DNA of 64,000 nt from Pseudomonadota bacterium. Its GTDB lineage: Bacteria > Pseudomonadota > Gammaproteobacteria > Steroidobacterales > Steroidobacteraceae. The stretch spans positions 186,001 to 250,000 of the forward strand of contig JAFEFN010000007.1 in NCBI GenBank assembly GCA_018240525.1, read 5' to 3'. A program made the translations under genes and the position numbers. The number at the start of each line of letters is the position of its first letter. The stretch's first letter is position 1. Below, piece after piece: positions 36,661 through 46,156 of the stretch. Below the pieces are notes generated by a model that was not told where the DNA came from, searched no databases, and was given only the letters and a program-made list of their open reading frames with translations.

Positions 36661-38241
36661 CTAGAATCCCAGCTGCGCGAGCGCCTGCACAAGGCGCGTG
36701 CGCATGGCCTCGTGCCGGATGGGAAAGGCGCGCACGAAGTCCTGGCGGGTGAGCCGGCCGTTGCGCTCGCGGACGTTGGCGGCCCAGGCGGCGGCACGCG
36801 GCTGATCGCCCTTCAGACCGTGTGCGGCGCTTGCGATCATGGCGATGAGCACGTGCGCGCCCGGAGAGCGTGCCGCGCGCTCCGCCCAGGCCGCCGCCTC
36901 GGCATCCTCCTCGACGGCGATGTGGGTCAGGGCCCGAGTGCCCAGCATGGCGTAGTGCAGCGGGTCCAGCGGGCTGAGCCGCATCGCCAGATCCAGGTTC
37001 CGGCGGCTCGCCGCGGGCTGTCCGACCATGACCTCGCTCCAGGCGCGCGCGTAGATACCCTGCGCGTAGTGCGGGCTGATGCTGGTGGCGCGCTCGAGCC
37101 AGACCAGGCTGCTGTCCAGGTCCCCGTCCAGCCAGAACGTGCGACCCATCGTGAAGTTCACGAACGGATCCATGGGATCGAGTTCCAGTCCGCGCTCGGC
37201 GAAGCGACGCGCGGCCTTCGCATGCATGGCCGTGTCGTCGGAGTAGCGCATGAAGGCAGTCTGGAAATGCATGAAGGACAGGCCGGCATGGGCGCGCGCA
37301 AAGTGCGGGTCCAGGGTGATCGCCCGCTCAAACAGGGCGGTCGCAGCGGCGTTGTCGACCTGGTTGAAGCGGTACATATGCTGCATGCCCAGGTGATAGG
37401 CCGCCCAGGCATCCAGGCTGTCGGTCACCCGCGTGCGCGCGATCCCCGCCTCGTGGATGGGTATGCGGATGTCGAGTGCGACCAGCACGTTGGAGCGGAT
37501 CTGCTCGCGCATGCGGTGGATCTCGGCCAGGCTGCCCTCGAAGCGCTCCGCCCACACGATGCCGCCGTCGGCAGTGTCGACCAGCTCGACGGTGACCACC
37601 AGCGCCCGATCGGTGACCTCGACGCTGCCGCCCAGGATGTAGCGCACCTGCAGCATGCGCCCGGCATCCTGCGCGGCGGCCTCGGTGCTGCTGAGGCGAA
37701 AGGAAGAACCGCGGGCGGTGACCAGCAGCCAGCGCAGGCAGGACAGCTCGGTGATCAGTTCCGCGGGAATCGCGATTGCGAGGGGCGCCAGGCGACCGCC
37801 GTTGCCGACTTGCCGGAAAGGCAGCACGGCGATGGATGGCCTGCCGTCGCGCGCGGCATCCAGTTCGGCACGGTTGTCGGCCGGGGACACGCCAGCGTCG
37901 CCGGCCGTGCCTGCCGCTGCCCGCGAACTCCCCGAGACCCTCACCTCGGCGACGAACCGGAAGCCCTTGCCGTGGATTGTCTTGATGAAGTGCTGGGACT
38001 TGCCGTCGTCCCCCAGCGCCTGGCGGGCTGACTTGATCCGGCTGGACACGGCGGCATCCGAGACGACGCGCCCGTCCCAGACCTTCTCGATGATCTCGTC
38101 CTTGGAGACCAGCCGGTCGCGGTTTTCGACGAGCAGGGCGAGCAGCGCGAACACCTGGGGCTCGAGCGCGCAGTCCTTCCCGCCTGACCGCAGCTCGTAG
38201 GCCCCGAGATCGAGCTCATGCACACCGAACCGGTAGATCAT
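36661..38241 (-). CDS. Winged-helix regulator with FlgO-like and TPR domains
   Basis: 526 residues from ATG 38241 (MIYRFGVHELDLGAYELRSGG); the longer frame to 38391 lacks family features. Residues 1-98 form an OmpR/ToxR-type winged helix (ALEPQVFALLALLVENRDRLVSKDEIIEKVW, then SSRIKSARQALGDDG and IHGKGFRFVAEV). Residues 130-270 resemble the FlgO-like part of adenylate-cyclase-type regulators (PSIAVLPFRQVGNGG...LGGSVEVTDRALVVTVELVD). TPR-type repeats fill the C-terminus (AAATALFERAITLDPHFARAHA; SSLVWLERATSISPHYAQG). No membrane helix is evident. Divergent from the tautomerase gene. Confidence 0.88.
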   Translation of the reverse strand: MIYRFGVHELDLGAYELRSGGKDCALEPQVFALLALLVENRDRLVSKDEIIEKVWDGRVVSDAAVSSRIKSARQALGDDGKSQHFIKTIHGKGFRFVAEVRVSGSSRAAAGTAGDAGVSPADNRAELDAARDGRPSIAVLPFRQVGNGGRLAPLAIAIPAELITELSCLRWLLVTARGSSFRLSSTEAAAQDAGRMLQVRYILGGSVEVTDRALVVTVELVDTADGGIVWAERFEGSLAEIHRMREQIRSNVLVALDIRIPIHEAGIARTRVTDSLDAWAAYHLGMQHMYRFNQVDNAAATALFERAITLDPHFARAHAGLSFMHFQTAFMRYSDDTAMHAKAARRFAERGLELDPMDPFVNFTMGRTFWLDGDLDSSLVWLERATSISPHYAQGIYARAWSEVMVGQPAASRRNLDLAMRLSPLDPLHYAMLGTRALTHIAVEEDAEAAAWAERAARSPGAHVLIAMIASAAHGLKGDQPRAAAWAANVRERNGRLTRQDFVRAFPIRHEAMRTRLVQALAQLGF

Positions 38242-38390
38242 CGGCGCAGAATAACCCCCGGCCCGGCAACAACCTAGGCGTCTACAGAAAGTCTCCAGGG
38301 GATCTGCAAGCTTCGGGCGAGGGCTCATGAGAGCGTACACGCACCGGACCGCGGAATAACCTGCGGCCGACGCACAGCAAGGAGATTTCA

Positions 38391-38615
38391 ATGCCTCTCG
38401 TGACGATCGACCTGATCAAAGATGTGTTCTCCCCGAATCAGAAGAAGGAACTGATCGCCAAGGTCACCGAAGCGATGGTGGCGGTGGAGGGCGAGAACAT
38501 GCGTCCGGTCACCTGGGTACGGATCAACGAGTTCGAGAGTGGCGACTGGGCCATCGGCGGCAAGGCACTGCGGACCGCTGACGTGCAAGCGTTGGCTGCG
38601 GGCAAGGCAGCCTGA
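38391..38615 (+). CDS. 4-oxalocrotonate tautomerase family enzyme
   Basis: 74 residues. After Met removal the chain starts with Pro, the catalytic general base of the family ([29 protein letters not shown]). [22 protein letters not shown] matches the second half of the fold. Expected to isomerise small enols or dehalogenate; substrate not evident. The sequence AAGGAGA is 5 bases before the ATG. Divergent from the winged-helix TPR regulator, which may control it. Confidence 0.9.
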   Translation: MPLVTIDLIKDVFSPNQKKELIAKVTEAMVAVEGENMRPVTWVRINEFESGDWAIGGKALRTADVQALAAGKAA

Positions 38616-38621
38616 CCGGCA

Positions 38622-38648
38622 GGGGACGGCGCCGCGGGCGCCGTCCCC
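38622..38648 (+). terminator. Hairpin after the tautomerase gene
   Basis: Perfect 12-bp stem GGGGACGGCGCC / GGCGCCGTCCCC with a GCG loop, starting 7 bp after the stop. Only a weak T-rich stretch (GGTTTGATGT) follows. Confidence 0.6.
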
Positions 38649-38965
38649 TCACTGCGGTTTGATGTCTTGCCCGTGAAACGGGCGGCGTGCGCGGCTCTAG
38701 CCCGCGACAGGAGACGGCATGGCTTCTCGATCGCCCTGTTACGCCGGATGACGCCTGCCGCGCCCTGGATCGAGGGGCTGCGGTTCGTCCTTTGGGCTGC
38801 TGGTCATTACAGGGGGCTGCGGCGGCTCGTCGGGCCTTTCCAACCCACGCAGATCGCGCGACTGTCCCGGCAGCCGCGCTTGGGCGCATGATGCTGGCCA
38901 GCACGCTGCATGTGGGTGGCTCGCTGCTCACGGCTGCTGATCGCCTCCACTCCGGGAGTCCAGTC
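38649..38965. other. Intergenic stretch upstream of the DUF190 gene
   Basis: 317 bp without a supported gene. The short frames lack family matches or good start signals. DUF190 genes are often next to the fluoride channel crcB, so I looked for a crcB remnant and a fluoride riboswitch; neither is recognisable. Confidence 0.5.
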
Positions 38966-39292
38966 ATGACCGGCTACCAAGTCAGCTTTTACACCACTCT
39001 GAGCCGCCGGGTGCACGGCAGGCTAGCGCGCGATTGGCTCGTTGATCTGGCGCGCGAGCTAGGCATCCAGGGCGCGACCGTACTCGCCGGCGTGGAGGGA
39101 TATGGTCACCACGGACGCATCCATGCTGCGCACTTTTTCGAGCTCGCCGATGAGCCGATCGTCCTGATCATGGTGGTCAGCGAGGAGCACAAGGACCTCC
39201 TGTTCTCGCGCTTGCGCGCGGCCGCCTGCAACTTCTTCTACACCGTTCAGGCCGTGGAGTTCGGCATGACCGGCGGCCCGGCCACGGGCTAG
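38966..39292 (+). CDS. DUF190 family protein (PII-like fold)
   Basis: 108 residues from ATG 38966 (MTGYQVSFYTTLSRRVHGR); GGGAG lies 8 bases upstream. The DUF190 signature is DWLVDLARELGIQGATVLAGVEGYGHHGRIH, then ELADEPIVLIMVVSEEH. The upstream frame to 38687 is not family-like and is left out. DUF190 proteins have a ferredoxin-like, PII-related fold and often accompany CrcB; a nucleotide-sensing role is inference. Confidence 0.85.
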   Translation: MTGYQVSFYTTLSRRVHGRLARDWLVDLARELGIQGATVLAGVEGYGHHGRIHAAHFFELADEPIVLIMVVSEEHKDLLFSRLRAAACNFFYTVQAVEFGMTGGPATG

Positions 39293-39308
39293 ACGCCCGA
39301 CCGAGGGC

Positions 39309-41003
39309 TCAGCCGCCCGCGCTCAGCTCGTACACCGAATCGGACAGCGGGGTGCCCCGTTCCGCGGGCGCAGGCAGCATGTCGGCCTCCACCAGCGCGA
39401 AGGGTATCGTCGCGGCGTCGTTCATGTGCGCGAAGAACGCGCCGATATCGACGGGCTTCCCCGCCAGCTGCTGTGCGCGGGAGTAGTCGCTGATCAGTCG
39501 CTCGAACTGCATCTTGCCGGTGATGTAGCTGCTGCCGTACCCGGGCTGGCGCAGGTAGAGCAGTTGTTCGAAGGCCACCAGCGGACTGGCCGGATCTGAC
39601 CAGCCCCGCGGGGTCCACTGGGCGTGGAAGCGCCCGGCCTGCTCCAGGGTCATCTCGTTGGACTGCACGTACAGCGATGCCAGGCCCCGCGCGGCGCGGT
39701 TGGCCAGCATGATCCACACGATCTCGCGCCCCCGCGGATGCTTGTCGTACAGGCCGGCCTGCATCAACGTCTCCTCCATGGCCGTCGCCAGGCCCTCGGA
39801 GCGGCTATCGAACATGTTGGACAGTGCCGGCAGGCGCCGGATCGCGCTGTGGTTCGGCTCTTCCTTCATGCGCGCCAGCTCGATCCAGTGGTAGTCGTGG
39901 CTGAACAGACCCAGCGGCTCGCGCGCGATCGTCTGCTCGAAGAAATTGCGCTTCCCGGGCGGAACGAACTGCGGCACCTGCTGCGCCAGCGCGTCGCGGA
40001 AGTACGGACGATCCGGCACGATCCCCGAGCGGACGAGAAATTCGGTGAATTCCGCCATCCGCGCCTCCACCAGCGCGCGCCAGGCGTCCGGCGTATCAGC
40101 CGGCAGCAGCGGTGGCAGGTCGCGATTGTGCAATTCCTCGAGCGCCAGGCCCGCCCGGGCACGCTCCAGTTCGCGGCGCAACAGCGTGACCTGCTGGTCC
40201 CAGTCGTAGGGCACCAGGTGCACGTTCTGCTCGTACCAGGTGTAGTTCTCCTTGCCAACTCCGGAGGGGCCCGTCTTCTTCGGTGCCTCGGACTCGATCC
40301 AGGCGATGAAGGCGTCCGTCGCCTGCCGTGCCCGTGTCACGGCCGAGTGCAGTGTCTTGTCCGCACCGGCGAGGCTTGCATGCTTGGGGCCTTCCAGCGT
40401 ACGCATGACGAGCGTCCCGGCCGCAAGTCTCGCCAGCACCTCGCTCTGCTCGTGCCAGGTGCCCGTGCTGTACACCCACAGGTCGTGCGCGTTGCTGTCG
40501 CGCAGGTTGAGCCTGGCCTGCTCCAGCAGCGCGGGAATAGCACCCAGCTGGCACGCGAGGCGGCGCTGGTCCGCCTTTGGGAGCGGATAGGAATATTGAA
40601 ACAGGTCGATCGCCGGGGCCGCGGTCACGCCTTCATGCTGTGGCACGTCGCTGCGCTCGCCGAAAACGGTGGCATAGAAAGAGGGATCGCGCGCCCAGGG
40701 TTGGCGGACCCGGAGGTCGAAGTCCAGGCCGCTCATTTCCGCCTCGATGAGGCGCCGGTCAACCCGCTGAGCCGCAGTCCAGCCCTGGGTGGTCAGCGCG
40801 CGCACTTTGTCGCGGTAGCCCGGCAGGCCAGCCGCCTTCGCCGCCATCGCCACTGCGCTGTAGTCCGGGACGCAGTCATGGATCGCGGGGGCTTCGAACC
40901 TGCGCCAGTCCTGGGCCAGCTGCACGAGCGAGTCGTAGCCGCTGATGTCGGCGGTCGCGGCGCCCGTCATCAGGATGCCGATGAGGCCGAGCCATGAGCG
41001 CAT
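39309..41003 (-). CDS. DUF885 family protein with a degenerate active site
   Basis: 564 residues with a signal peptide (MRSWLGLIGILMTGAATADI). The DUF885 fold is seen in the C-terminal half: FDSRSEGLATAMEETLMQAGLYDKHPRGREIVW matches the EGW-type helix, and QSNEMTLEQAGRF and PGYGSSYITGKMQFERL follow as in the family. The usual HExxPGHH zinc motif is not intact; the aligned region reads MKEEPNHSAIRRL. It may be non-catalytic or use another metal set. It follows the TonB receptor on the same strand with a 90-bp gap, so it may serve the same uptake system. Confidence 0.8.
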   Translation of the reverse strand: MRSWLGLIGILMTGAATADISGYDSLVQLAQDWRRFEAPAIHDCVPDYSAVAMAAKAAGLPGYRDKVRALTTQGWTAAQRVDRRLIEAEMSGLDFDLRVRQPWARDPSFYATVFGERSDVPQHEGVTAAPAIDLFQYSYPLPKADQRRLACQLGAIPALLEQARLNLRDSNAHDLWVYSTGTWHEQSEVLARLAAGTLVMRTLEGPKHASLAGADKTLHSAVTRARQATDAFIAWIESEAPKKTGPSGVGKENYTWYEQNVHLVPYDWDQQVTLLRRELERARAGLALEELHNRDLPPLLPADTPDAWRALVEARMAEFTEFLVRSGIVPDRPYFRDALAQQVPQFVPPGKRNFFEQTIAREPLGLFSHDYHWIELARMKEEPNHSAIRRLPALSNMFDSRSEGLATAMEETLMQAGLYDKHPRGREIVWIMLANRAARGLASLYVQSNEMTLEQAGRFHAQWTPRGWSDPASPLVAFEQLLYLRQPGYGSSYITGKMQFERLISDYSRAQQLAGKPVDIGAFFAHMNDAATIPFALVEADMLPAPAERGTPLSDSVYELSAGG

Positions 41004-41093
41004 GGGTGTTTCCTTGTTGTACCGGCGGAGCCAGCCTCTCAGAGGCGGGCCGCGGCAAGAATAGCAGCCCGCGGCACGGATCTGGCGATGGCC

Positions 41094-44000
41094 TCAGAAG
41101 GTGGCGCGGGCCGCCATGAAGAAGCCGCGGCCCAGGACGTCGTACGTGGGGAACGTATTGAGGTTGCCAGCCTGGTAAGAGGCCTCCTGCGGAATCAGCG
41201 GCGGGTCCTTGTCGAATACGTTGGTGACCCCCAGGCGGAACTGAAAGTGTGCGCCCGCCTGCCATACGCCCGTCAGGTCAAGGTAACTGACGCTGCCGAG
41301 GTGCCTCAGCAGCGGATCGTAGAATCCGGCCTCCTGACCCAGCAGCAGCTCCTGCGTGGAGTTGTTGTCGTACTGGGTGGCGCCGATGAAGCGCCACTGC
41401 GCCGAAAGCTGCAGGTGCGACGGCATCTCCCACGTCACCCGGAGGATGTGCCGCCAGCGTGCATTCACAGAGCCGTTGAGGCAGGTATTGCCGAACAGAC
41501 CCGCGCAGTCGTAGCTCGGTGCGCTGCGGTAGGGCGTGGTGGTGTTGTGCTCCAGCCAGTTGCCGTTCAGGCCGGCCACCAGTGCACCCCAGCGTCCCAG
41601 CGCCATGCGGTAGTTGCCCTGCACGTCGATGCCGGAGACCAGCGCGGTGCCGGTGTTGACCGCCGAGCGCAGGATATAGCCCCCGCCCGCCGGGTTCGCA
41701 GCGCTCAGGGCGCCGGCAGACGTGCGCACGATCTGGCTGCACAACGCCGGGTCGCCGGTGAGCAGGCAGCGCTGCAGCGTGACCAGCTCGGGCACGGTAC
41801 CGATGGTACCCTCGAGGTGAATGCGGAAGTAATCGACGCTCGCGCTGAATCCGGGCAGCGCAGTCGGCGTGATAGTCACGCCCAGGGACCAGGTGTCGGC
41901 GGTCTCGGGCGCCAGCGCCGCATTTCCCCCAGTGACGACTCCGCAATTATTCCCACATTGCAGGACCGTGTTGGTCCCGCCGTAGGCCGGACCGAATCCG
42001 TTGCCATACTGTGCGGCAGTCACCCCGGTATGCATGCACGCGGCCAGGCTGGCGGCTGCATGGGTGGCGCCCCCGTCAGTCGGGGCGCACGGGTCGTACT
42101 CGATCGCGTCTGACACGTCGTACGTGTGCGGGGTGTAGAGCTCGACGAGATTCGGCGCGCGCACCACCCGGTCGTAGGAGCTGCGCAACCGCACGTCGGC
42201 AATGGGTGCGAACTGCACATCGAAGCGGTAGGTGTTGGTAGAGCCCGCTGTCGAATAGGCCGAGTAACGATAGCCGGCACCCGCGGTGAGATCCTTCAGG
42301 TACGCGCGGTCCTGGGCGATGGGCACGCGGACCTCCAGGAAGGCCTCGTTGACCGAGACCTGTCGGTCGATGGCGGGGGGCGGCGGCCCGAAGGCTGACA
42401 GCGTGTCCGTCTGTTCCAGGAAGTCCGCGGAAAAATTCAGGGTCTGCGCGCGATGCTCGATGCCGAGATTCAGCGCCGTGCCCTCGTGTGCCCACGGCGA
42501 GATCAGCCCGTAATGCCCCAGCTGCCCGGTCACGTCGGCATGCAAGATCTGCTCGGAGTTGGACCCGCTCTCGGTTCCCTGCACGTTCAGGTAGGCAAGC
42601 TGCTGTGGGGTGACTGCCCCGCTCTGGAAGATGTCGTACGGGACACAGTCGCCCCCGATGATGCAGCGCGGCTGGCCCGAGGCATCCGTGGTGACCTGGA
42701 GCGCGCTGTCGACCGAGACGATGTTGAGGTAGTTCTGGTGCGTTTCGTGCAGCGTGGTCCGGTAGTACTGTCCGTAGGCATCGTAGGCCCACGCCGCGCC
42801 CAGCTCGCCGTCCACGCCGAGCACGGCGCGGTAGTTGCGGTGTTCGAAAGTAGACGCGCGGCCCGATCCTTCGATGTTGCGACGGCCGATGTCGAGGTGC
42901 GCGCTCACGCTGCCGGGATTGGCACGGTCCGCCGCGATCTCGGCCGGCGTACACAGGATGCCTGCTTCCTGGGCGCTGAGCAGCGGGTTGCTGCAGTTCA
43001 CCCGGTAGGTGCCATCCGGTGTCAGCGGGTTGTTGCTCAGGAACAGCCCATCGGGACCTAGCTGATGTGCGGTCTCGTCCTGCATGAAGCTGAACTCCAT
43101 GTAGGGCCGCGCCGCCGAACTGACTTCCCAATGCGCCAGCGCACCGGTCTGGTAGCGCTTATCCTGACGCTGCAGGGTGTAGTAGCTGCCGGGGTTGGAA
43201 CGTGGCGGTGGCACCGACCCGGCGGCCGGCCACGGAACGAACTCATGGCCGACGACCGCATAGCGTCCGCTGTTGGTGACGAAGAGATTCGATTGCGGAG
43301 TCAGGATGCACGTCAGCCCGGGCTCGTCAGGGACCCCGTCGAGCACATTGCTGCTCACGGCTGTGCAGGCCGAGTAATCCCGGTCCCAGCCGTATACCGG
43401 ATCCTGGGACTGATAGACGAAATAGCCCGTGAGATGGCCCCTGCCGCCGGCGAGCTCGGTCCCGGCAAGCACCGAGACGGCACGCCGGAAGCCATCGATC
43501 TGCGTGCCTGTGGGCGCGGGGATGTCCGCGGCGCGTTCTACGCCCTGGATGTAGTCGTTGTGCTGCGTGTGCTGAGCGAATCCATACTGGCCATCGACCT
43601 GAATGCCCTGCAGCTCGTCCTTGAGGATGAAGTTGACCACGCCGGCAATCGCATCGGAGCCGTAGGTCGCCGATGCGCCGCCGGTCAGCACCTCGATGCG
43701 CTCGACCATCGCCAGAGGGATCTGGTCCAGGTCCGGCGCCTGGTTGGGGTTGGTCGTGTTGGGGTCGCCGACGCCAAGGCGCCGCCCGTTGATGAGCACG
43801 ACCGTGCGCTGTGGGCCCAACCCCCGCAGGTCGGCGGTGGCGAAGCCGCCGGCAGAATTCCTGGGATTGGGAAACGTGCCTTGGTCCGCACCTGCGCTGA
43901 TCGTCATCTGCGGAAGGTTGCTGAGGACGTCACTGGCATCGGCGTGCCCGAGCAGTTCGATGTCCTGCGCGGTCACTACCTGCATTGGGCTGCTGGCCGA

Positions 44001-44441
44001 GATGTTCGGCGGAATCGGGATCCGCGATCCGGTGATCATCACTTCCGGCAACGGGAGCGGGGGCTCGGCTGATGTGGATGCCTGCGATGGCGGCGGAGCA
44101 GCGAAGATCCGCACGCTGTGTGCCGTGAGGAGTGCAAACTGCAGGCCCGTTCCCTGCAGCAGCCGGCTGAGCGCCTCCGTGGCACTGAGTCCCGCGGCGG
44201 CACCGGGGGATTTTCGACCTTCCACGTCCCCTGACACGTAGGCGAGGTCCAGTCCGGTCTGGCGCGTAAGCTCGCTCAGCGCCGAGGCCAGAGGCTGCGC
44301 GGGGATTTCCCGGGTGAGCCGTGCGTTCGCGGTGTCCTGCGCCAGCGCTGCGGACATGCACCAGAGCGACAGCGGAATGCCGGCAAGCAGCCCACGGAGG
44401 GCATTCGCCGCGCGGGAGGCGGCCCGAGCGAAGGGATGCAA
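41094..44441 (-). CDS. TonB-dependent receptor with STN signalling domain
   Basis: 1115 residues. A long basic start leads to a signal peptide (GLLAGIPLSLWCMSAALAQ). Residues about 40-105 form an STN domain (FecI/FecR surface-signalling type), with LSELTRQTGLDLAYVSGDVEG and LSRLLQGTGLQFALL. The plug (about 130-260) has VMITGSRI, DVLSNLPQM, DLRGLGPQRTVVLINGRRL and VERIEVLTGGASATYGSDAIAGVVNFIL. A large barrel follows, ending in FMAARATF. The start codon is TTG at 44441 by frame; I found no better one. The genes upstream are fecR and fecI, so surface signalling is expected. Ligand unknown; a siderophore or carbohydrate is possible. Confidence 0.93.
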   Translation of the reverse strand: MHPFARAASRAANALRGLLAGIPLSLWCMSAALAQDTANARLTREIPAQPLASALSELTRQTGLDLAYVSGDVEGRKSPGAAAGLSATEALSRLLQGTGLQFALLTAHSVRIFAAPPPSQASTSAEPPLPLPEVMITGSRIPIPPNISASSPMQVVTAQDIELLGHADASDVLSNLPQMTISAGADQGTFPNPRNSAGGFATADLRGLGPQRTVVLINGRRLGVGDPNTTNPNQAPDLDQIPLAMVERIEVLTGGASATYGSDAIAGVVNFILKDELQGIQVDGQYGFAQHTQHNDYIQGVERAADIPAPTGTQIDGFRRAVSVLAGTELAGGRGHLTGYFVYQSQDPVYGWDRDYSACTAVSSNVLDGVPDEPGLTCILTPQSNLFVTNSGRYAVVGHEFVPWPAAGSVPPPRSNPGSYYTLQRQDKRYQTGALAHWEVSSAARPYMEFSFMQDETAHQLGPDGLFLSNNPLTPDGTYRVNCSNPLLSAQEAGILCTPAEIAADRANPGSVSAHLDIGRRNIEGSGRASTFEHRNYRAVLGVDGELGAAWAYDAYGQYYRTTLHETHQNYLNIVSVDSALQVTTDASGQPRCIIGGDCVPYDIFQSGAVTPQQLAYLNVQGTESGSNSEQILHADVTGQLGHYGLISPWAHEGTALNLGIEHRAQTLNFSADFLEQTDTLSAFGPPPPAIDRQVSVNEAFLEVRVPIAQDRAYLKDLTAGAGYRYSAYSTAGSTNTYRFDVQFAPIADVRLRSSYDRVVRAPNLVELYTPHTYDVSDAIEYDPCAPTDGGATHAAASLAACMHTGVTAAQYGNGFGPAYGGTNTVLQCGNNCGVVTGGNAALAPETADTWSLGVTITPTALPGFSASVDYFRIHLEGTIGTVPELVTLQRCLLTGDPALCSQIVRTSAGALSAANPAGGGYILRSAVNTGTALVSGIDVQGNYRMALGRWGALVAGLNGNWLEHNTTTPYRSAPSYDCAGLFGNTCLNGSVNARWRHILRVTWEMPSHLQLSAQWRFIGATQYDNNSTQELLLGQEAGFYDPLLRHLGSVSYLDLTGVWQAGAHFQFRLGVTNVFDKDPPLIPQEASYQAGNLNTFPTYDVLGRGFFMAARATF

Positions 44442-44540
44442 GCGAACCGTGCTCGGCTTAATGAGCCCGACTTTCCGGTACGCACACTACGCAATCTGAC
44501 ATGCGCAAGCGCTCAACCTAACTGCCTGCCGCAGCATAGC

Positions 44541-45629
44541 TTATTTCCGCGAGACGCGGATCTGCGAGGCGGTGACCTCCACCCGGACGCCGTCCAGGCT
44601 GCGCAGAAATGCCACGATCTCCTCGGGGTCATCTGTCGAGAAGACGCCACTGACCTTCAGATCTCGCAGCGCCGGAGAGGTGATCTCGATCGGCTTGGGG
44701 GCATAGCGGTTGAATTCGGCCGCAACCAGGCCCAGCGGTTCGTGGTCGAAGCTGATTTGGCGACGGAGCCACGCAGTGGTGTGCTCGGGGTCGACGTTGG
44801 CGAGGGCAGGCGGCCAGTGATCCGCCTCGACGCGCACCTGCTGGTTAGCTGCCAGGATCACCGGTGCCCACACACGCGGTTGCGCCGAGCCGTGGGATTG
44901 CATCTGCTCGGCGGTCGGCGCGACGGACACTTTTCCCTCGCTCACCGTCACAACCGTTGAGTCTGTGTACAGCCGAACGTCAAAGCGGGTCCCGAGGTCG
45001 ATGACTTCCGCCCGTCCGGCGAGCACCCGGAAGCTTCGCTGCGGTTCGTGAACAACCTCCAGGGCCGCTTCGCCGGCGTCGAGAATGATCAGGCGCTGGT
45101 TAGCGTCGTAGTGTGCGGTAACCTCGCTGTCCGTGTTCAGGTGCAATACGGAGTTGTCGGGCAGGGTGAACGTGCGCACTTCCCCATGCCCGGTCCGGAA
45201 GTTCAGCGCCTGCGCCGGCGGTCCCGACATTTCCCGGTGGCCACCCCAGAGTCTGGGCCACTGCTGCAGTCCCCCGATCGCCGCTGCGAGTACCAAAGCG
45301 GCAAGCGCTGCAGTCTGCCAGCGCCGCTGTGGTCGGCGGCCATCCGGTACCGGGAGAGGGAACCAGGCCGACCGGGCAGGGCTTTGATCTTCACCGCGGG
45401 CGCGCGCCAGTAGGCTGTCCACGGAAAATTCCGGGGTGGCGGCCAAGCTTTGCAGGTCGCGCGCGACCGCAGCAACTCCAAGGAATTCTTCCACGTGCGC
45501 CGGCGAACCCTGCAGCCAGGTCACGAAGGTGGCGGACTGTCCGGGATCCAGGGGCGCCTGGTCGTTCAGTGCGAACCACTCGCTCGCCTGCTGCGCGATC
45601 GCGGTGCGGACTTGTTCGTCCTTGGTCAT
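44541..45629 (-). CDS. fecR: FecR-family anti-sigma regulator
   Basis: 362 residues. The N-terminal cytoplasmic part (1-100, DUF4880-type: ASEWFALNDQAPLDPGQSATFVTWLQGSPAHVEEFLG) binds the sigma factor. One membrane helix (about 105-124, TAALAALVLAAAIGGL) is followed by a periplasmic FecR domain: RTFTLPDNSVLHLNTDSEVTAHY, GEAALEVVHEPQRSFRVLAGRAEVIDLGTRFDVR, then an STN-like C-terminal part. It passes the receptor signal to the sigma factor. 4 bp from the sigma gene. Confidence 0.95.
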   Translation of the reverse strand: MTKDEQVRTAIAQQASEWFALNDQAPLDPGQSATFVTWLQGSPAHVEEFLGVAAVARDLQSLAATPEFSVDSLLARARGEDQSPARSAWFPLPVPDGRRPQRRWQTAALAALVLAAAIGGLQQWPRLWGGHREMSGPPAQALNFRTGHGEVRTFTLPDNSVLHLNTDSEVTAHYDANQRLIILDAGEAALEVVHEPQRSFRVLAGRAEVIDLGTRFDVRLYTDSTVVTVSEGKVSVAPTAEQMQSHGSAQPRVWAPVILAANQQVRVEADHWPPALANVDPEHTTAWLRRQISFDHEPLGLVAAEFNRYAPKPIEITSPALRDLKVSGVFSTDDPEEIVAFLRSLDGVRVEVTASQIRVSRK

Positions 45630-45633
45630 GAGT

Positions 45634-46155
45634 TCATCCCAGTCGCGCCATGCGGCGCCGGCAATGAGTCAGGGCCTGGGTCACGTACTTCCTTGCCATC
45701 TGGGGGGAAACGCCGAGCTTGCTCGCTACTTCCCGGTACGACAGTTCATGCGTAAAGCGCAGTAGAACCGCGGCCTGGCATTTCGGGCTCAGTTGCCTGA
45801 GCACCGCTTGGAGCCGTGCGCCGCGCTGCGCCAGATCGAGTTCCCCGTCGAAGCCGGGCAATACGCCGAGCTGCTCTTCTGGCGGCTCGTCCTCGATGTC
45901 GACGCGGGTCCCACGCCGTCGGTCTAGCACGGCATGTTCCTTTACGAGGTTATTCGCGACCGTATACAGATACAGGACCGGGTCGCGGATGGCCGTCTGA
46001 TCGCGGATGCGTAGCATCCGCAGGTACACCTCCTGGGCAAGGTCCGCGGCATCGGACTTGCCGCGCAGGCGACGCTGGAAGAACGCCTGCAGGGCACCGC
46101 GGTGCTCGGTGAACAGACGTTCGACCAGGGTTGGCTTTGGGTCCGCCGCAGACAC
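45634..46155 (-). CDS. fecI: ECF sigma factor, FecI-like
   Basis: 173 residues from GTG 46155. Region 2 (LFTEHRGALQAFFQRRLRGKSDAADLAQEVYLRMLRI...DPVLYLYTVANNLVKEH) and region 4 (LSPKCQAAVLLRFTHELSYREVASKLGVSPQMARKYVTQAL) are complete. It is the first gene of the fecI-fecR-receptor unit and should direct transcription of the receptor gene. Its start lies just after a perfect inverted repeat containing the ribosome binding site (46157-46175), which may regulate its translation. No better start codon is in frame. Confidence 0.95.
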   Translation of the reverse strand: MSAADPKPTLVERLFTEHRGALQAFFQRRLRGKSDAADLAQEVYLRMLRIRDQTAIRDPVLYLYTVANNLVKEHAVLDRRRGTRVDIEDEPPEEQLGVLPGFDGELDLAQRGARLQAVLRQLSPKCQAAVLLRFTHELSYREVASKLGVSPQMARKYVTQALTHCRRRMARLG

Positions 46156-46156
46156 G

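Noticed and set aside
38667-38891. 74-codon frame upstream of DUF190 as a gene
   Set aside because: No convincing ribosome site or family match.
38649-38965. Fluoride riboswitch or crcB remnant before the DUF190 gene
   Set aside because: Looked for because DUF190 often accompanies crcB; no conserved riboswitch core or CrcB residues are visible.
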